This document shows positions 34,641 to 46,497 of a stretch of 64,000 nt of DNA, piece after piece. Under the pieces are notes generated by a model. It saw only the letters and a list, made by a program, of their open reading frames with translations, was not told where the DNA came from and searched no databases. Positions within the stretch are counted from its first letter, which is position 1. Each line of letters begins with the position of its first letter. The DNA is from Siphonodentalium dalli (Eukaryota; Mollusca; Scaphopoda; Gadilida; Siphonodentaliidae): contig CP136065.1 in assembly GCA_032622095.1 (NCBI GenBank), forward strand, positions 114,681,195 through 114,745,194, read 5' to 3'. A program made the position numbers and the translations under genes.

Positions 34641-35110
34641 AGGTACTCAATCCGTAAAGAGGGTCCCCATCTCAACAGATTCTCACCAACAACAATCCGA
34701 TCAGAGGGTCCTATATTACTATTTCTTTGGCTTTGGGGGTAAAAAATATTTGATTCGAGTCGAGGAACCCATCAAACAAAGCTCAGAGTTATTAGATATT
34801 GATTTTTGAAATTTGTTATGAACTCGAGATGAGTACTAATAACTGCCGTAATCTGCTCTGGATGTGTACTCCAAATCTATTCAAACAGACAAGGATGGAT
34901 AACTCTAAAATCAAGTGGTAATTTTAACGCAATTTTGACTGAGATCTGGGCCAGATAGTATTCCCGATAATGAAAAATAATAGATTTCTAAAATCGATAT
35001 CTAACAAATCTGAGCTTTGATGGGTGACTTCCTCGACTCGAATCAAATATTTTAGACCCCCGAAGCTATTGAAATAGTAATTGAGAGGAGTTTTATCAGA
35101 TTGAGTACCT
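34641..35110. mobile_element. TTAA-site MITE, family AGGTACTCAATC
   Basis: TTAA/AGGTACTCAATCCGTAAAGA and TCAGATTGAGTACCT/TTAA bound 470 bp that match the copy nested in the hAT element at 10031-10509 almost throughout (both have CGAGATGAGTACTAATAA and TATTCCCGATAATGAAAAAT). The two are therefore recent relatives 24 kb apart. Confidence 0.88.
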
Positions 35111-35259
35111 TTAATACACCAGGTAGAGTACTAAACTGTGATTGCCGTAATTTTTAATTATCCCACTATGCACTTCACAGCTTCCTCCCAACAGTTTGTT
35201 TGTGTCAAAACATGGTTGCAGGAGATCGATTTTACATACAGGTAATTGCTTTAATTTAA

Positions 35260-36532
35260 AGATGCATAATCCGAAATAACGCTCCCAAATTACTATTTCC
35301 TTGGCTATGGAGGTAAAAAATATTTGATTCGAGTCAATGAACCCAGGGACCAGCCACAAAAATAAGGTGAAGTGGGGTTTACAAAATTGAAATCGACCAG
35401 TACAGAAGTGGCCTATATAACGAAAATAGGAGAAATGTAATACCTAAATTAAAATGATGAACAATGGTTCAAATATGGAATCATTATGTTCAAATCATCT
35501 CAAAATCACAAGTATCTGTAGACACCTTACAATAGTATTCACAGCTGTCTGCAATCAACGCTCAGGTGTCAATATGCTCACAAATCAGATTAATACAGCT
35601 GTTAATAACAATTTTATAAGACCCTGTCAATTGATAACTGGGTTTAATCAATGTTGGTTATAATTAGGATGAATATTTTGCTGATTTTCGTTGGTCAACT
35701 TCGGAAATTTCAGGGTGACTTAAACTTCGCCAGCCTGCAAAATTAGGGCGAAGTGAGCAAGAATAGGGAGACTTCTTCACCCTCTCGGCTGGTCCCTGAA
35801 TGAACCCACCAATCAAAGCATAGAGTGACCAGATATTATGTTTTTGAAATTATGTTATTTCTCGAAATGTGGAATTATTTGTGGCCCAGAAAAGTGCCGT
35901 CAAAAAGACACCTTACGATAGTATTCACAGCTGTCTGCAATCAACGCTCAGGTGTCAATATGCTCTCAAATCAGATTAATACAGCTGTTAATAACAATTT
36001 TATAAGACCCTGTCAATTGATAACTGGGTTCAATCAATGTTGGTTGTAAATTAGGATGAATATTTTGCTGATTTTCGTTGGTCAACTTCGGAAATTTCTG
36101 GGCGACTTAAACTTCGCCCGCCTGCAAAATTAGGGCGAAGTGAGCAAGAATAGGGAGACTTCTTCTCCCTCTCGGCTGGTCCCTGAATGAACCCACCCAT
36201 CAAAGCATAAATGACCAGATATTAAGTTTTTCAAATTATGTTATTTCTCGAAATGTGGAATTATTTGTGGCCCAGAAAAGTGCCGTCAAATTGACAGTCT
36301 CAGACAAAATTATGGATGAAGATGGATAACTCTAAAATCAAGTGGTAATACGGCCAAATTTCGTTGAACAACATGTAGATAAATTACACATTTGGGAAAT
36401 TTTATACCATACTTGACAGGGGTTAGCATTAATTTGAAGTAATCAATCGATTCTGATAAAGCGTATTTTGAAGAAATATTGTTGTTGTTGTAACTTTATG
36501 ATATGGGGACTGTCTGATTGGACTGAGTACCT
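35260..36532. mobile_element. Long TTAA-site element with internal tandem duplication
   Basis: TTAA/AGATGCATAATCCGAAATAA begins and GATTGGACTGAGTACCT/TTAA ends, 1273 bp. A segment of about 385 bp is tandemly duplicated (GACACCTTACAATAGTATTC at 35520, GACACCTTACGATAGTATTC at 35907), including GGGCGAAGTGAGCAAGAATA and CTCTCGGCTGGTCCCTGA. No transposase frame; the repeated short ORFs are by-products of the duplication. Confidence 0.75.
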
Positions 36533-36539
36533 TTAAACA

Positions 36540-37600
36540 TTCAGGAATGTATACATGTCTAAAACCTCACCAGGGAGTAGGGTGGTACCATCATATCATG
36601 TCACCAGGTGTTCGGCGGCATTAGATATTAAGTGTTATACAAGAATCGCATCAGAGATGTGAAGTCGAGTTACGGAAGCTATGCCAAACATGGGCATGGA
36701 ATGTAACTGGCTATCATAAACACTGTTTAGGTAAGTTTGATATATCAAATATTCCCCCTGTGAACAGACCATGCCAAATTTACTGTTCTATTAGTGATGT
36801 AACGATACAGGGGTTATCGATAAATGCCAATAGCAGATATTTTCGATATTATCAGCCTTATACGTTACAGATATGTTAAAAAAGTTTGGGAGAAACAGAA
36901 AAATTTCCATATGAACTTTTCTTTTAAATTGCGAAGTATTATTGGCAAAGAACAGATACCCTTGGCCCAAAAAGGTTTAGTTTACATTCCCCAAACCCTG
37001 ACAAAACAATTTAACATTCAGTTGCATACGACAGATTTCCTCAATCACTGCATAATCCACTGGATCTTTTTCAGAAGTTGAACTTCCTTTAAATAATAAC
37101 ACCCGCAATGTCCTGCATACACATCCCGCCACAGAGCGCTCTAATTGGTTCAGATGGTTCCATCAAACATGCAAGTCACCTCTTCCATCTTCAAACATTG
37201 TACTAGTATACCAAAACATTGAATCAAAAGCACATGCAGTTGAATGTTGTTAAAATGCTGTCTTTCTAGCCGAGACACGTTGTGTGAATTTAGAGTTATC
37301 CTTCCTACATCGGGACCTTAGCCATTGGAGAAATTGAAGTTTAAAAGATAACCAGTCAAGAATAATGCAAACTGGTCATCTGTGACTCATGTATTAATAA
37401 GCAATTACTGTATCATCTGTCAAGTTGTCAACACGTCGCTAATTAGTGATTTCTACTTGCGAAGATGACATCAAATGCATGCAAAGAACTGTTGATATTG
37501 CCGCCTGCCTTGGGAAGATAATAATGTGAGAACATACTGTAGCATGACAATAGCAATCATCTGTAAATCACTATGTTCTGGCATGACAAAAAATCATGAA
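36540..37600. other. LUC7L3 intron; possible hAT-type terminus
   Basis: At 36794 TAGTGATGTAACGATACAGG resembles a hAT-type left end, but no matching right end or 8-bp duplication was found nearby. The 85-codon forward ORF that starts within it has no recognisable content. Confidence 0.35.
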
Positions 37601-37873
37601 ATGAACTAATTAAGGGCTGTGACTCTAAGTTGGCAGACCTAGTCGGGTTTTCAAACTTGATCAAGCAAGTCTCATATACTGAATTTCAACAAATTCAGTT
37701 GATAGTTGTTCAAGTTATAGATCATGATCAAAATTCATGAAAATGAACTAATTAAGGGCCGTAACTCAGCCCAAATTAGGCCAAGACATTGTTGAGCAAC
37801 TATATCAACAACATTTATAAGTTGACGTTTGTTCAAGTTATAGCAATCAAAATTCAGGAAAATGTACTATTAA
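37600..37873. repeat. Degenerate GGCCGTAACTC tandem repeat (left part)
   Basis: Units near 37610, 37745 and 37860 share GAACTAATTAAGGGCCGTAAC and a CAAGTTATAG block, spaced by about 120 bp. The array resumes after the two transposons inserted in it (38971-38998, then from 39895). Confidence 0.65.
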
Positions 37874-38970
37874 CTCTTTCATCACGGCAGCCCGCTGTAG
37901 CGGTCAAATTAACAATTACGCTTCATCACTGCAGCCCGCTGTAGCGGTCTATTATGTCAGGGACAGGAATCCTGGGTTTAAATTGTTTTTTATTTCAAAC
38001 ATATGGCAATTAAAGTATATCTTGATCTGGAGCATAGACAGGAAATGTATGTAATTGGTTTTATGTCTCAAAATGTTTAGAGAAACCTGTTTTATTACAT
38101 CCTAACAGGCATATTCCAAGCAAACACAATTTAGTCGACATGTTGGGTGATAGCGATATAGAAGAGTTTTCTGTTCATATACATTTTCTCTGTTGATAAG
38201 GAATACCTTCATTGATAATACTACGTTGGGTAATTTCACAATATACCACACCTGTAAGTATGTACATGTATTTATAATTATGCATGATAATTTGTCTGGC
38301 CAATTGATTACGTGAAGTAATATCGCCTGTGTGATTTGTTTGTTATATTGTATCAAACTCACTCTTGATTAAATATTTGGTGCATATATAAAGGTATTTT
38401 GTCACATGTCCGCCTTACCTGTAATCATAAAATGGTCCATTGCAATTGCAAGTACATGTATATTATTAAAGGTTATGGTAAGTCCCATATTAAATTGAAA
38501 ATTGACTAAAACAATTGCAAATGGTATGGTGTGTATTTGTGAACTTTGAAATGCATGCATGTTTATTTCACCTGTTATTACTGCGCAGTAAATCACAAGC
38601 AAATGGACTATATGTCCCCAGAGATTTAGTAAAACATAATCATAAATATATATGAGAGATGTAGTATTCATATTGTGTCACCAACAGCAGAAAAAACAAT
38701 GTAAATAGCGACTGTACCTAAATGTTACCTGTTGTCACCTATTTTTACCTGAAATTAATTAACAAGATGAGTTGACAGTCACGCAAACTATCTCATATGA
38801 TACTTCAATATCTCCCGAACACGACAATATATAGATTGCCATATATATAGGTACCAATTACTAGAACGGAGTATATTGCAGATAGCATGCACATACTATT
38901 TTCTTAATATTATTGCCAGATATTCAGGGTTATGGGGTATGAGTAACTATGATATTCAGTGATGAAAGAG
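37874..38970. mobile_element. TTAA-site element, family CTCTTTCATCAC
   Basis: TTAA/CTCTTTCATCACGGCAGCCC begins and TTCAGTGATGAAAGAG/TTAA ends. The left end has a tandem subterminal repeat, GCAGCCCGCTGTAGCGGTC (37888 and 37932). The flanks fuse into an intact GAAAATGTACTATTAAGGACCGTAACT repeat when the element and one TTAA are removed, which proves the boundaries. It is 1097 bp with no long ORF; the minus-strand ORFs of 86 and 89 codons are not transposase-like. Confidence 0.88.
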
Positions 38971-38998
38971 TTAAGGACCGTAACTCCACCCAAATTAG

Positions 38999-39894
38999 TA
39001 GTGCTGAAATGGTTGACCTATTTTTGTAGCTGGTTAACCATGAGATGTAACCAGATCATAACCGGATATCCGTTATTTTCAACCATGGATTTTACACTCA
39101 TTGTTTACATTATAATATGTACAAAGATCTTGCCGTAATTAACTGTATGGAGAAAGCTTGTATTAAATGAATATAAATCACCAAATGTGAACAGTAATAA
39201 GCCACGTATTGACAACTTGAAAGATGACGCAGTGAACTAAAACCCACTGTATTTATAAATAGATGTGTCATACATGACCTGCTTGTATTGTGGTCACAAC
39301 TCACTACCTGACTTGTTATCATTCGCGTATTATTTTATTGCGGAAGAATGGTGACCTAATATAAATACTATTTAGTACATTTTGGGACTGGGATAATGGT
39401 GAATATCAGGTCATGTGACTCGGATATTCTAACTACATTCTACCAGGTGTTCTTCAGGGCTTTGAGATGAATGCTAATTGAAGGATATGTGCCAACTATA
39501 TTCTATAAGGATGACTGGTGATAGTTAAACACAGGCTATGCTGAATTGAAAACAAGTGCAATAATCTTTGCCAATGACTCAGTGCACGTGTTTCCTCAGA
39601 CGTCGGGACATCAAAGATGGTAAACTGCCAAAGCCAGACTACTTAACTTTCAATTCATCGAATACTTTTGATCTTGCACACGATTCTGATTTTGAATACG
39701 CTTAATTTCAACCATATACTCTTTGCGTGATAAAGTTTGTGGCAAACTTGATCTAGTAAAAATGCTTAAAGCTAGTATTGGCAGTTAGTTTTTGTCTTTG
39801 GCACTGCATGTGTGTATTATATTAACTGGTTGACCATACTTCAACCGGTTGCGAACAGTAACCAGTTGTTAACCGGATAACCGTTTCAGCACTA
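38999..39894. mobile_element. hAT-like non-autonomous element, TSD CAAATTAG
   Basis: It starts TAGTGCTGAAATGGTTGACC and ends GATAACCGTTTCAGCACTA, with CAAATTAG repeated at 38991-38998 and 39895-39902. Subterminal GGTTAACC motifs occur at both ends. It is 896 bp without a transposase ORF. It inserted into the same degenerate repeat, 28 bp from the preceding TTAA element. Confidence 0.88.
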
Positions 39895-40311
39895 CAAATT
39901 AGGTAAACCTGTCTGATTTTTCAAACCCAATCAAAATAATGTTGAGCTAGTCTCATATGCCAGGTTTTGAAAAAAACTTGACCAAGATATGCATTTATCT
40001 TTAACATTTCACTAAAAGAATTGATTCTATTTTATAGTTTGTGCACAGTTTTAGATTAAGGTACAGGTCATATTAGGCAATATCACTTTGAATCATAAAC
40101 TGGAAATTGGAAATAATAAAATGGATGCATATATTATTTGAAAGCTTTCACAATGTCTTTCATTTAGATCATTTATAATTAAAAATGCCAGTGAAAAAAA
40201 ATTACGTATCAATATATTATGAGTGAAATTGATTTAATAGCCTGGACATAGCAGAAACTGAAGTCAAATATATTTTGTATTTATAAGAGGATATATCATA
40301 AATAAAATTAC

Positions 40312-40479
40312 CAGCCGCTGTCCGTCCAAATATGAGCGAATTCTTGCATAACCGGAATGTTGCTTTCCCAGTATGTGCTCATCTACACGTTGTTGTACAT
40401 CATTAACCACAAGCAAAGCTCCACATATATCACACACCTCCATCATTTTCTCTGGGTCCTCAGAATTTGATGTAGAACG
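40312..40479 (-). CDS. LUC7L3: LUC7L3 coding exon, second C2H2-type zinc finger
   Basis: This is a 168-nt exon, phase 0 at both ends, encoding 56 residues. It holds MMEVCDICGALLVVNDVQQ then RVDEHILGKQHSGYARI: the Cys-x2-Cys...His-x5-His finger that is the most conserved block of LUC7L3 (human MEVCEVCGAFL...HLMGKQHMGY). The acceptor is TTTTGTTCTAG and the donor GTAATT. It starts RSTSNSEDPEK, a less conserved linker. Confidence 0.97.
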
Positions 40480-40780
40480 CTAGAACAAAAGCAAGAAGGT
40501 AATATAACACTTTCAAATGAGCTTATATATTAAAATCAAATCATAAATGATGACCACAGATGAAATTAAGTATGGAACTGAAGACGACTCACTTCTATTA
40601 TGGATGGGCACAATTGTAAAAGAGGTACTGTCAAAACATTTCAGTGCCTTTAAGTATCCCAACTTGTTGACTTGTTGACTTGTTGAAATGGATAACTGAT
40701 ATATCCTAACACAGCGAATGTAAAATATTTGCATAATATTAAAGCCATTCAGGATTAAGAAGCATAATATTCACTAAGCC

Positions 40781-41098
40781 TCACAAAATTATCATCAAAT
40801 TGTCTGCTATATATTCTAGTTTAATAGAATCCCAATCAACAATGCAATAATAAGTTAATAAAGCTGAATTTTTATTTATTTTAATTTTTTTTATAAAAAC
40901 AGGGTACAGTTCACTGTAGAAATGATCCAAGCACATCATTGTGACTGGGTCAATAAAATGTACGAGGCTGTGTATTATCATAACGTTAATAATTGCAACT
41001 AAAACTCTGTTCATAGCAGTTGACCTAACTATAGCTGTTGGACTGATGCAGAATATTGAACAAGCTACGGTTCCGAGTTTGAAAGATTTCGTTGCCAT
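40781..41098 (-). other. Open frame of 105 codons, uncertain
   Basis: The frame begins MATKSFKLGTVACSIFCISP and has a hydrophobic middle (VLVAIINVMIIHSLVHFID), so it could encode a short membrane peptide. No family is recognised, it lies within the LUC7L3 intron on the same strand, and the last third is low-complexity A/T sequence. It probably arose by chance. Confidence 0.15.
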
Positions 41099-41099
41099 T

Positions 41100-42500
41100 C
41101 ATATTACGGCGCTATAAATATCTTCTGCAGTATGATGTCACAGCGCACATATAGTTTTACGATTGACAGAATATATCCTTTCGGTTTCATATTCACGGAA
41201 GCTACCTGTTGAAATTCTTAATTCAATTCCCTTGCTAGGTATTATTGGTCAATGCATTGATGCTTTCTAGTGTTTAATAATACCTGTCGGAATCTTATAA
41301 ATTTGTAAATACTGTAACTCGTAGCTTGTTCATTTACTCAACAGAATTAATGCACCCACGGAAATAATCAACTTGAGTAATATTCGTAGCTCTGGATTGC
41401 TTTGTGAGGATCTCAGGTGCAGGAAATGACTACTTTTCAGTGACATATTACCAAAATTTTCTCCTGACGGGACAAACCATGGTCGCCTGGTCGAGTTATT
41501 TGTTTCACCAATACAGCTGAATACGGACTCATTTATTTTCCCCTGGCAGAAACCCTGATATAAGTCACGGTTTTCACTAGGGTTTAAATGTTGGGTTCGT
41601 ATGACCTAGGGTATGACAGACCCGACCATGGTTGGGCCCCCTCATACTAGAATTTTTAAATATATCCAGAAAACCCTATTTCCTTGCAACTGAGAAGATC
41701 CAAATAGGTTGCTAGAGATGTATATTCACTGCAATTTGAGATAAAAATAAAACAAATAGAAAGCAGTACCAGTTTTAATTACCAGGGGCTGATCCGGAGT
41801 TTATCTAGGGACACCCTTACACTATCATTTGGGGGTCCCAGCATGACATGCCGATGGCATAAGACTGAGTTAGGGAGGGTCCCAGGAGAAGGAGGTATCC
41901 CCCACCCATGGAGCAGGGGTTCAGGGGTACTCTCCCGGGAAAATTTTGAAAATCCAATGTCCCGAGAGTGATTCTGGACCTATCTGATGCCATAATTCCC
42001 TTTGTTATAAGCCCTACATTTGGTCAGTTTTCTCACATTAATTTATTAAATTCATTCCAGTGAGACCTAGGATTTAACAATCGGTTCCATTGTCTGTGTT
42101 ATATTGAACTAAAACAACAGTAATGAGTCAGTGATCATGCCAAACACATTAATTGTTCTCCATATCATGTTGTGGACATTGGTGTGAAAATGATCTCCAG
42201 AGACATAAGCAGCGAGCCGATAAACTTGTCACAATTATTCCCATGGTTGGTGCGTGAGATAGAGTTTTTCCGCTTTACCCAATTTATCGGAATGAAATAA
42301 GAGAAAATAGCATCTTCCTGCATGCGGTCTTTCCGCATCGAGGGCAAAGTTTGCAAACTCAGCTACAATACAAAGGACTATTATAGTGGACAGAAAATTG
42401 GTGATGCTCATTGCTAAATAACTTTATGCGAAGAATTGTTAAAAGTTTACAATCCGAGGAGATTAACACATGAAACAGCTTTGGAGGAAGAACTAATGAA
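41100..42500. other. LUC7L3 intron, nothing firm
   Basis: No exon or clear element was recognised. A G/C-richer patch near 41800-41960 (GGGGTCCCAGCATGACATG, CCACCCATGGAGCAGGGG) may be an old repeat. Short ORFs have no recognisable content. Confidence 0.35.
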
Positions 42501-42519
42501 AATGAAAAGAATGTCTTAC

Positions 42520-42615
42520 TGATTCTAAACCAGATCTCTCCTCTCGCAGCTGTTCACAGAGCTTCATCACTCCTTGAGCTTCTTCCACTTTACCTTGGCA
42601 ACCAAGTTCTTCAGC
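42520..42615 (-). CDS. LUC7L3: LUC7L3 coding exon, KVEEAQG helix
   Basis: This is a 96-nt exon, phase 0 at both ends: 32 residues from AEELGCQGKVEEAQGVMKL to EERSGLES. The acceptor is GTGTACAG and the donor GTAAGA. Human LUC7L3 has the near-identical EELGSEGKVEEAQGMMKL here. The first half of this exon, with its splice acceptor, is duplicated about 450 bp upstream in the preceding intron (43021-43066). Confidence 0.95.
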
Positions 42616-43020
42616 CTGTACACAAATATATTCCATTTTATTAAACATATTAAAGTGATGTGAAACACTCCGGTAGGGTGATCAAATAGAAATGGAGAAC
42701 AATCTTGCTCAAAGTAGAAATTTTTACAAATATTATATCCAAATTGACAACAAACACCACCATTCTGATATATTAATTAATTGTAGTGACTCTCGATGGC
42801 GAAATCGTTTTCTATGGAGTGGTAAGGTCGATTTGTTTGCAATTTTCGGCGAGGTTACTATAGTGCTATATTCCTCCAGTTGACATAGTGCCTGAATACC
42901 AACTTACTAGTTTCACACACCCGAATAATTACATAATATATCTTTAATGACGACCATCAAGAAAACAAATGAAAGTATCAATGACAGTCTAGCTCAACTT
43001 GGGGAGGCATTAATAATTAA

Positions 43021-43066
43021 CTCCTTGAACCTCTTCCACTCTACCTTGGCAACCAAGTTCTTCAGC
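43021..43066 (-). pseudogene. Truncated duplicate of a LUC7L3 exon with its splice acceptor
   Basis: Forty-six bases repeat the 5' half of the exon at 42520-42615 (reads AEELGCQGRVEEVQG) with three visible substitutions, and the upstream GTGTACAG acceptor and T-rich flank are copied too. The copy stops abruptly inside the codon after EVQG and runs into sequence with the conserved left end of the pearl-type repeats. A related left end also lies on its other side. It has no donor at its 3' end, so it is not a functional exon unless it is skipped or causes aberrant splicing. Confidence 0.8.
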
Positions 43067-43565
43067 CTGTACACAAATCTGTTTTATTAAACATATTAAT
43101 GATGGCTATCAAGAAAACAAATGAAAGTGTCAATACACTGTACCTCAACTTGGGAAGGAGTTAATTTTTTGCTGAGCAATGAATAGAAAGGTTTTTTTTT
43201 GTTGAAGGTCAGTTTTCAGAGGTGTAAATGATTTATTAATCTCGACAAACCTTGTTTTATAATTTAACACTTTCTAGAAATGAACAACAGACCAAAAATA
43301 ACAAAAATATTGATTACACTCATCTATTTCGGTTGTTTATGTTCCTACATACAAATAAACATCACAATGTACATGAAATGACAAAAACATATTGAAATTT
43401 GGGAATAAGCTTCACTGGACACAACAAAAGAATCAGCTGCTTTTCAAACATTGACTGAGGCTACATTTCTTAGAATTAGAACTCTTAATACACAGATAGC
43501 AAAATATGAATTATGTCAGGTTCTCCATTTCCAGTTAAATTAGCAGAAACAAAATTTACAAATAC

Positions 43566-43640
43566 CTGTTGAACCAGCTCATTAATTTTTTCTGTGAGCA
43601 TTGCAATTTTTTCTTCTTTCGGTGGAGGATTGTAGCTAAG
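43566..43640 (-). CDS. LUC7L3: LUC7L3 coding exon, central coiled-coil segment
   Basis: This is a 75-nt exon, phase 0 at both ends, encoding 25 residues that start LSYNPPPKEEKIAML and end KINELVQQ. The acceptor is a good one, CTTTTTCCTTTTGCAG, and the donor is GTATTT. The PPPKEEKI...L..KI..L.QQ pattern corresponds to the start of the central helical hairpin of LUC7 proteins. A hAT-like element lies only 94 bp upstream of the acceptor (43735-44492). Confidence 0.93.
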
Positions 43641-43734
43641 CTGCAAAAGGAAAAAGACAGAATTGTAGAAGCAAAGATTTTTAATTAAGAAGATTGCATA
43701 CAAAGAATACGAACAAGGGGTGGTAGCATGTGTC

Positions 43735-44492
43735 TAGGTCCTGCGAATATTCGATATTCGATTCGAAAGTATAATTCGATTCGAATTAGAGTCAAAATTT
43801 CGAATATATATGGATGAAATTATTAGCTGCTTACAACACGTACACACGTCGATCTTAGCTGTTTCTGTGCCATTTAATTCCCTAAAATTATGAATATGTG
43901 CGCTTTAGAATTCTTATTGTACATAACGAATGTACGCATGCTATTAAATATATTTATGGCCAGTAATTAGCCACCAGATTAGGACCACTAAATACGTCTG
44001 AATTCTACCTTTGAACGTGGTTGCCAAAAGCTCTGAAATCGCTGTTGGACCGACGACGCACATAAATTATAATAACTATGAGACTGAGCAACTACTAGCG
44101 TTATCCGCCGACTGTTCCGACTGTATCTCGGCGTTTCCGAATGCCCATTTGCAATTTTGCATGTACATGCAAACTGTACAAACTTTGCGTGATTTTAGTT
44201 CCGATAGGCCGGTTATATATTAATCGTCGTGACGTCCGCATGGACGTTTTGATCTGTTTTTTTTCTTCTCAACAATAATCAATTGAAGTTAATAGTATCA
44301 CGATCGACGGTTGATCGCCACATAAGTTATGATGGAACTTCATAGAACGTTTCAAACATCATCTAATCGTTAGCAAAACATGCCTAATTGAGAATGCAAC
44401 ACACATGTATAATTCGATTCGATATTCGATTCAAATTCTTCAATTCGATTCGATATTCGATTCAATCAAACTCTCCAATTCGCAGGACCCTA
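43735..44492. mobile_element. hAT-like non-autonomous element, TSD CATGTGTC
   Basis: TAGGTCCTGCGAATATTCGA begins and CCAATTCGCAGGACCCTA ends, with CATGTGTC directly repeated at 43727-43734 and 44493-44500. Many ATTCGATTCGA subterminal motifs occur in opposite orientation at the two ends. It is 758 bp and has no transposase. A partial inverted copy is at about 58975-59409. It lies 95 bp upstream of a LUC7L3 exon. Confidence 0.88.
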
Positions 44493-44699
44493 CATGTGTC
44501 CACAGCACCAACTTGAAACATGCACCAGGCAAAACCCAGATTTTATATGAAACCTGTCCTGATGACAAAGATCTGTACCAAATTTCATAGCTCCACTTGA
44601 CGGATTTATGATTTTGATTTGATCACAAAAGTGGTGAAACAGTTGAATTCTTGAATTCTGCTTCAATAAGCTGAACATCTGAAGAGTTATTTAAAATCA

Positions 44700-46490
44700 T
44701 GCCTGGATATTCGATGTCCAGATAAGAACAGACAACAGCAAGTGAAGCCACCTGAAATCTCCTGTATTAACCTATATTTTCTTGCTGTATGTTTTATTAC
44801 CTCATATTAGACTCGGCACTATTCCCTTGCTCTTCTAACATGGTCTTTAAGCCAATATCAAGACGTGGAATTTTTCATCAATTTTAATCATCTTTTGTCA
44901 AATTTAATCCCAAATATCAGTATAGTATGATATAATTATTGGAACAAGACAGTCAATGACTGTCGGGTCGCTCACCTGACTGTAAAGACTTGGACTCTGA
45001 AGACTACAACAGTCAGTGATTGTAAAATTTACTTCAAAATAAGTAGTTAGAACTATACATACAGCTTGGAATTAAAGTGTTCACATTGACATACAAACAC
45101 ATTCTTAGTTCAATTAATTTTCAAGAGGGCATAGTATTAAATCTGCAATGTCTGCCCCTTCTTGAATAACCAATACCATTTGAGCAAACCTGATACGAGA
45201 TTCTGATGTTGACATTATGTTTACCACATTTGTTGGGAGACAATTTTTTTTATTACAATAACATACATGAGAAGGGGTGGGTGGTGCGTATATATAAAAA
45301 AAAAACATGAAATCTAGAGAAAAATAAATAAAAAATTTTTTTTTTTCGTTCAGATTTCTTTTTAATAGAGCAAGTATTTTAAAAATTTTGTTGTCCCTGG
45401 CTCTGCCTATATTTGACCCAGTGACCCAATTTTAACAAATCTGAACCCCAGTTATAGGACCCTGCAAAGCTTCGAAGATTCGATTCGGTGTCGACATCGT
45501 TGATCAGATTCGGGTTCGATCCCGAATCAGCTCTGCGATTAGTATATTTTTGAATCGGCCTACTCTTTCCTGTTTATGGGTACAAACTATTAAATTGTTT
45601 ATTTATGGAGCTCAATTGATGGGCCAATTCCCAAAATGTACCGTGTTTGCTCGTCTGAAGGTCTCACTGCCGTAATTTAGAGTTAACACTAGTTACGCGA
45701 TTATGTCCAGTCACAGCCTGTCGCCTTTCACAGATGTCATTACATGTAACACTGGTGGTTCTCTATGCTAGTTGCATATTAATACATTTTAATTTCCCAC
45801 TGGACCCTTACTGTCAATATCCAACTATATTAACATGTTACAATGGTCCCTCATATTTAATTGCATTCCACTGACAAGAAAGCCGGGTAATGCCATATGT
45901 TATTAATTGCAGAGATAAAACGCACATGATGATTATAAAGAGTTACCTCCCATCAAATAGAATGCATAAGTAATATTATAAGTAACCCATCTGCGTACTG
46001 CTGCAGGGGATCATGCGCATCGATATGCATGCCATTGCTTAGGATGTGAACAACTTTCATCAGTCCTGAAATCCTTAGAATGCAGTCAGCCATTTACGAC
46101 TATCAAATTAATAAACGCCTTTATATATAAATACTATTAGAGAGTCGAATAGTGTAACTTCGGTAGTAATTATTCATATATTAGTCGGTGTCAAGTCATG
46201 ACGTGAAAATCACATGTTATTCTACTATCAAGTGATATACAAATCAAACTTTATGTTAAAATATGCATAGAATATGTTGCGTAATTAGAATTAACAATAT
46301 CCAATATTATCTGGTTTATTTATATTTTTAAAGATCTGATTTCCGAATAGTCTAATTGGCATCTTGTCTTCTAATTAACACAATAAATTTGTTTTCAAGG
46401 TGACCATGCTTTCATCAATTTTGTGTTTACTTATCGGAAAGATGGGATAAGCTGAGGTCACTTTGGGAGGTAAAACGAATTTGCGATCTT
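44700..46490. other. LUC7L3 intron with repeat remnants
   Basis: At 44945-45060 there is a copy of the sequence also found at 535-660 (ACAGTCAATGACTG...ACTCTGAAGACTAC). At 45345-45450 there is a degenerate CCTGGCTCTGCC core, then TAGGACCCTGCAAAGCTTCG at 45457, which resembles another hAT-type left end with no right end found. From 45570 to 46490 nothing specific is visible. Confidence 0.4.
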
Positions 46491-46497
46491 TTTTAAA

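Noticed and set aside
36794-37081. Complete hAT element beginning TAGTGATGTAACGATA
   Set aside because: Only a left-end-like sequence is seen; no inverted partner or 8-bp duplication could be found.
45500-45545. tRNA-like GGGTTCGATCCC box
   Set aside because: A B-box-like word is present, but there is no cloverleaf or A box at the proper distance; it belongs to a TCGAATC-rich repeat.
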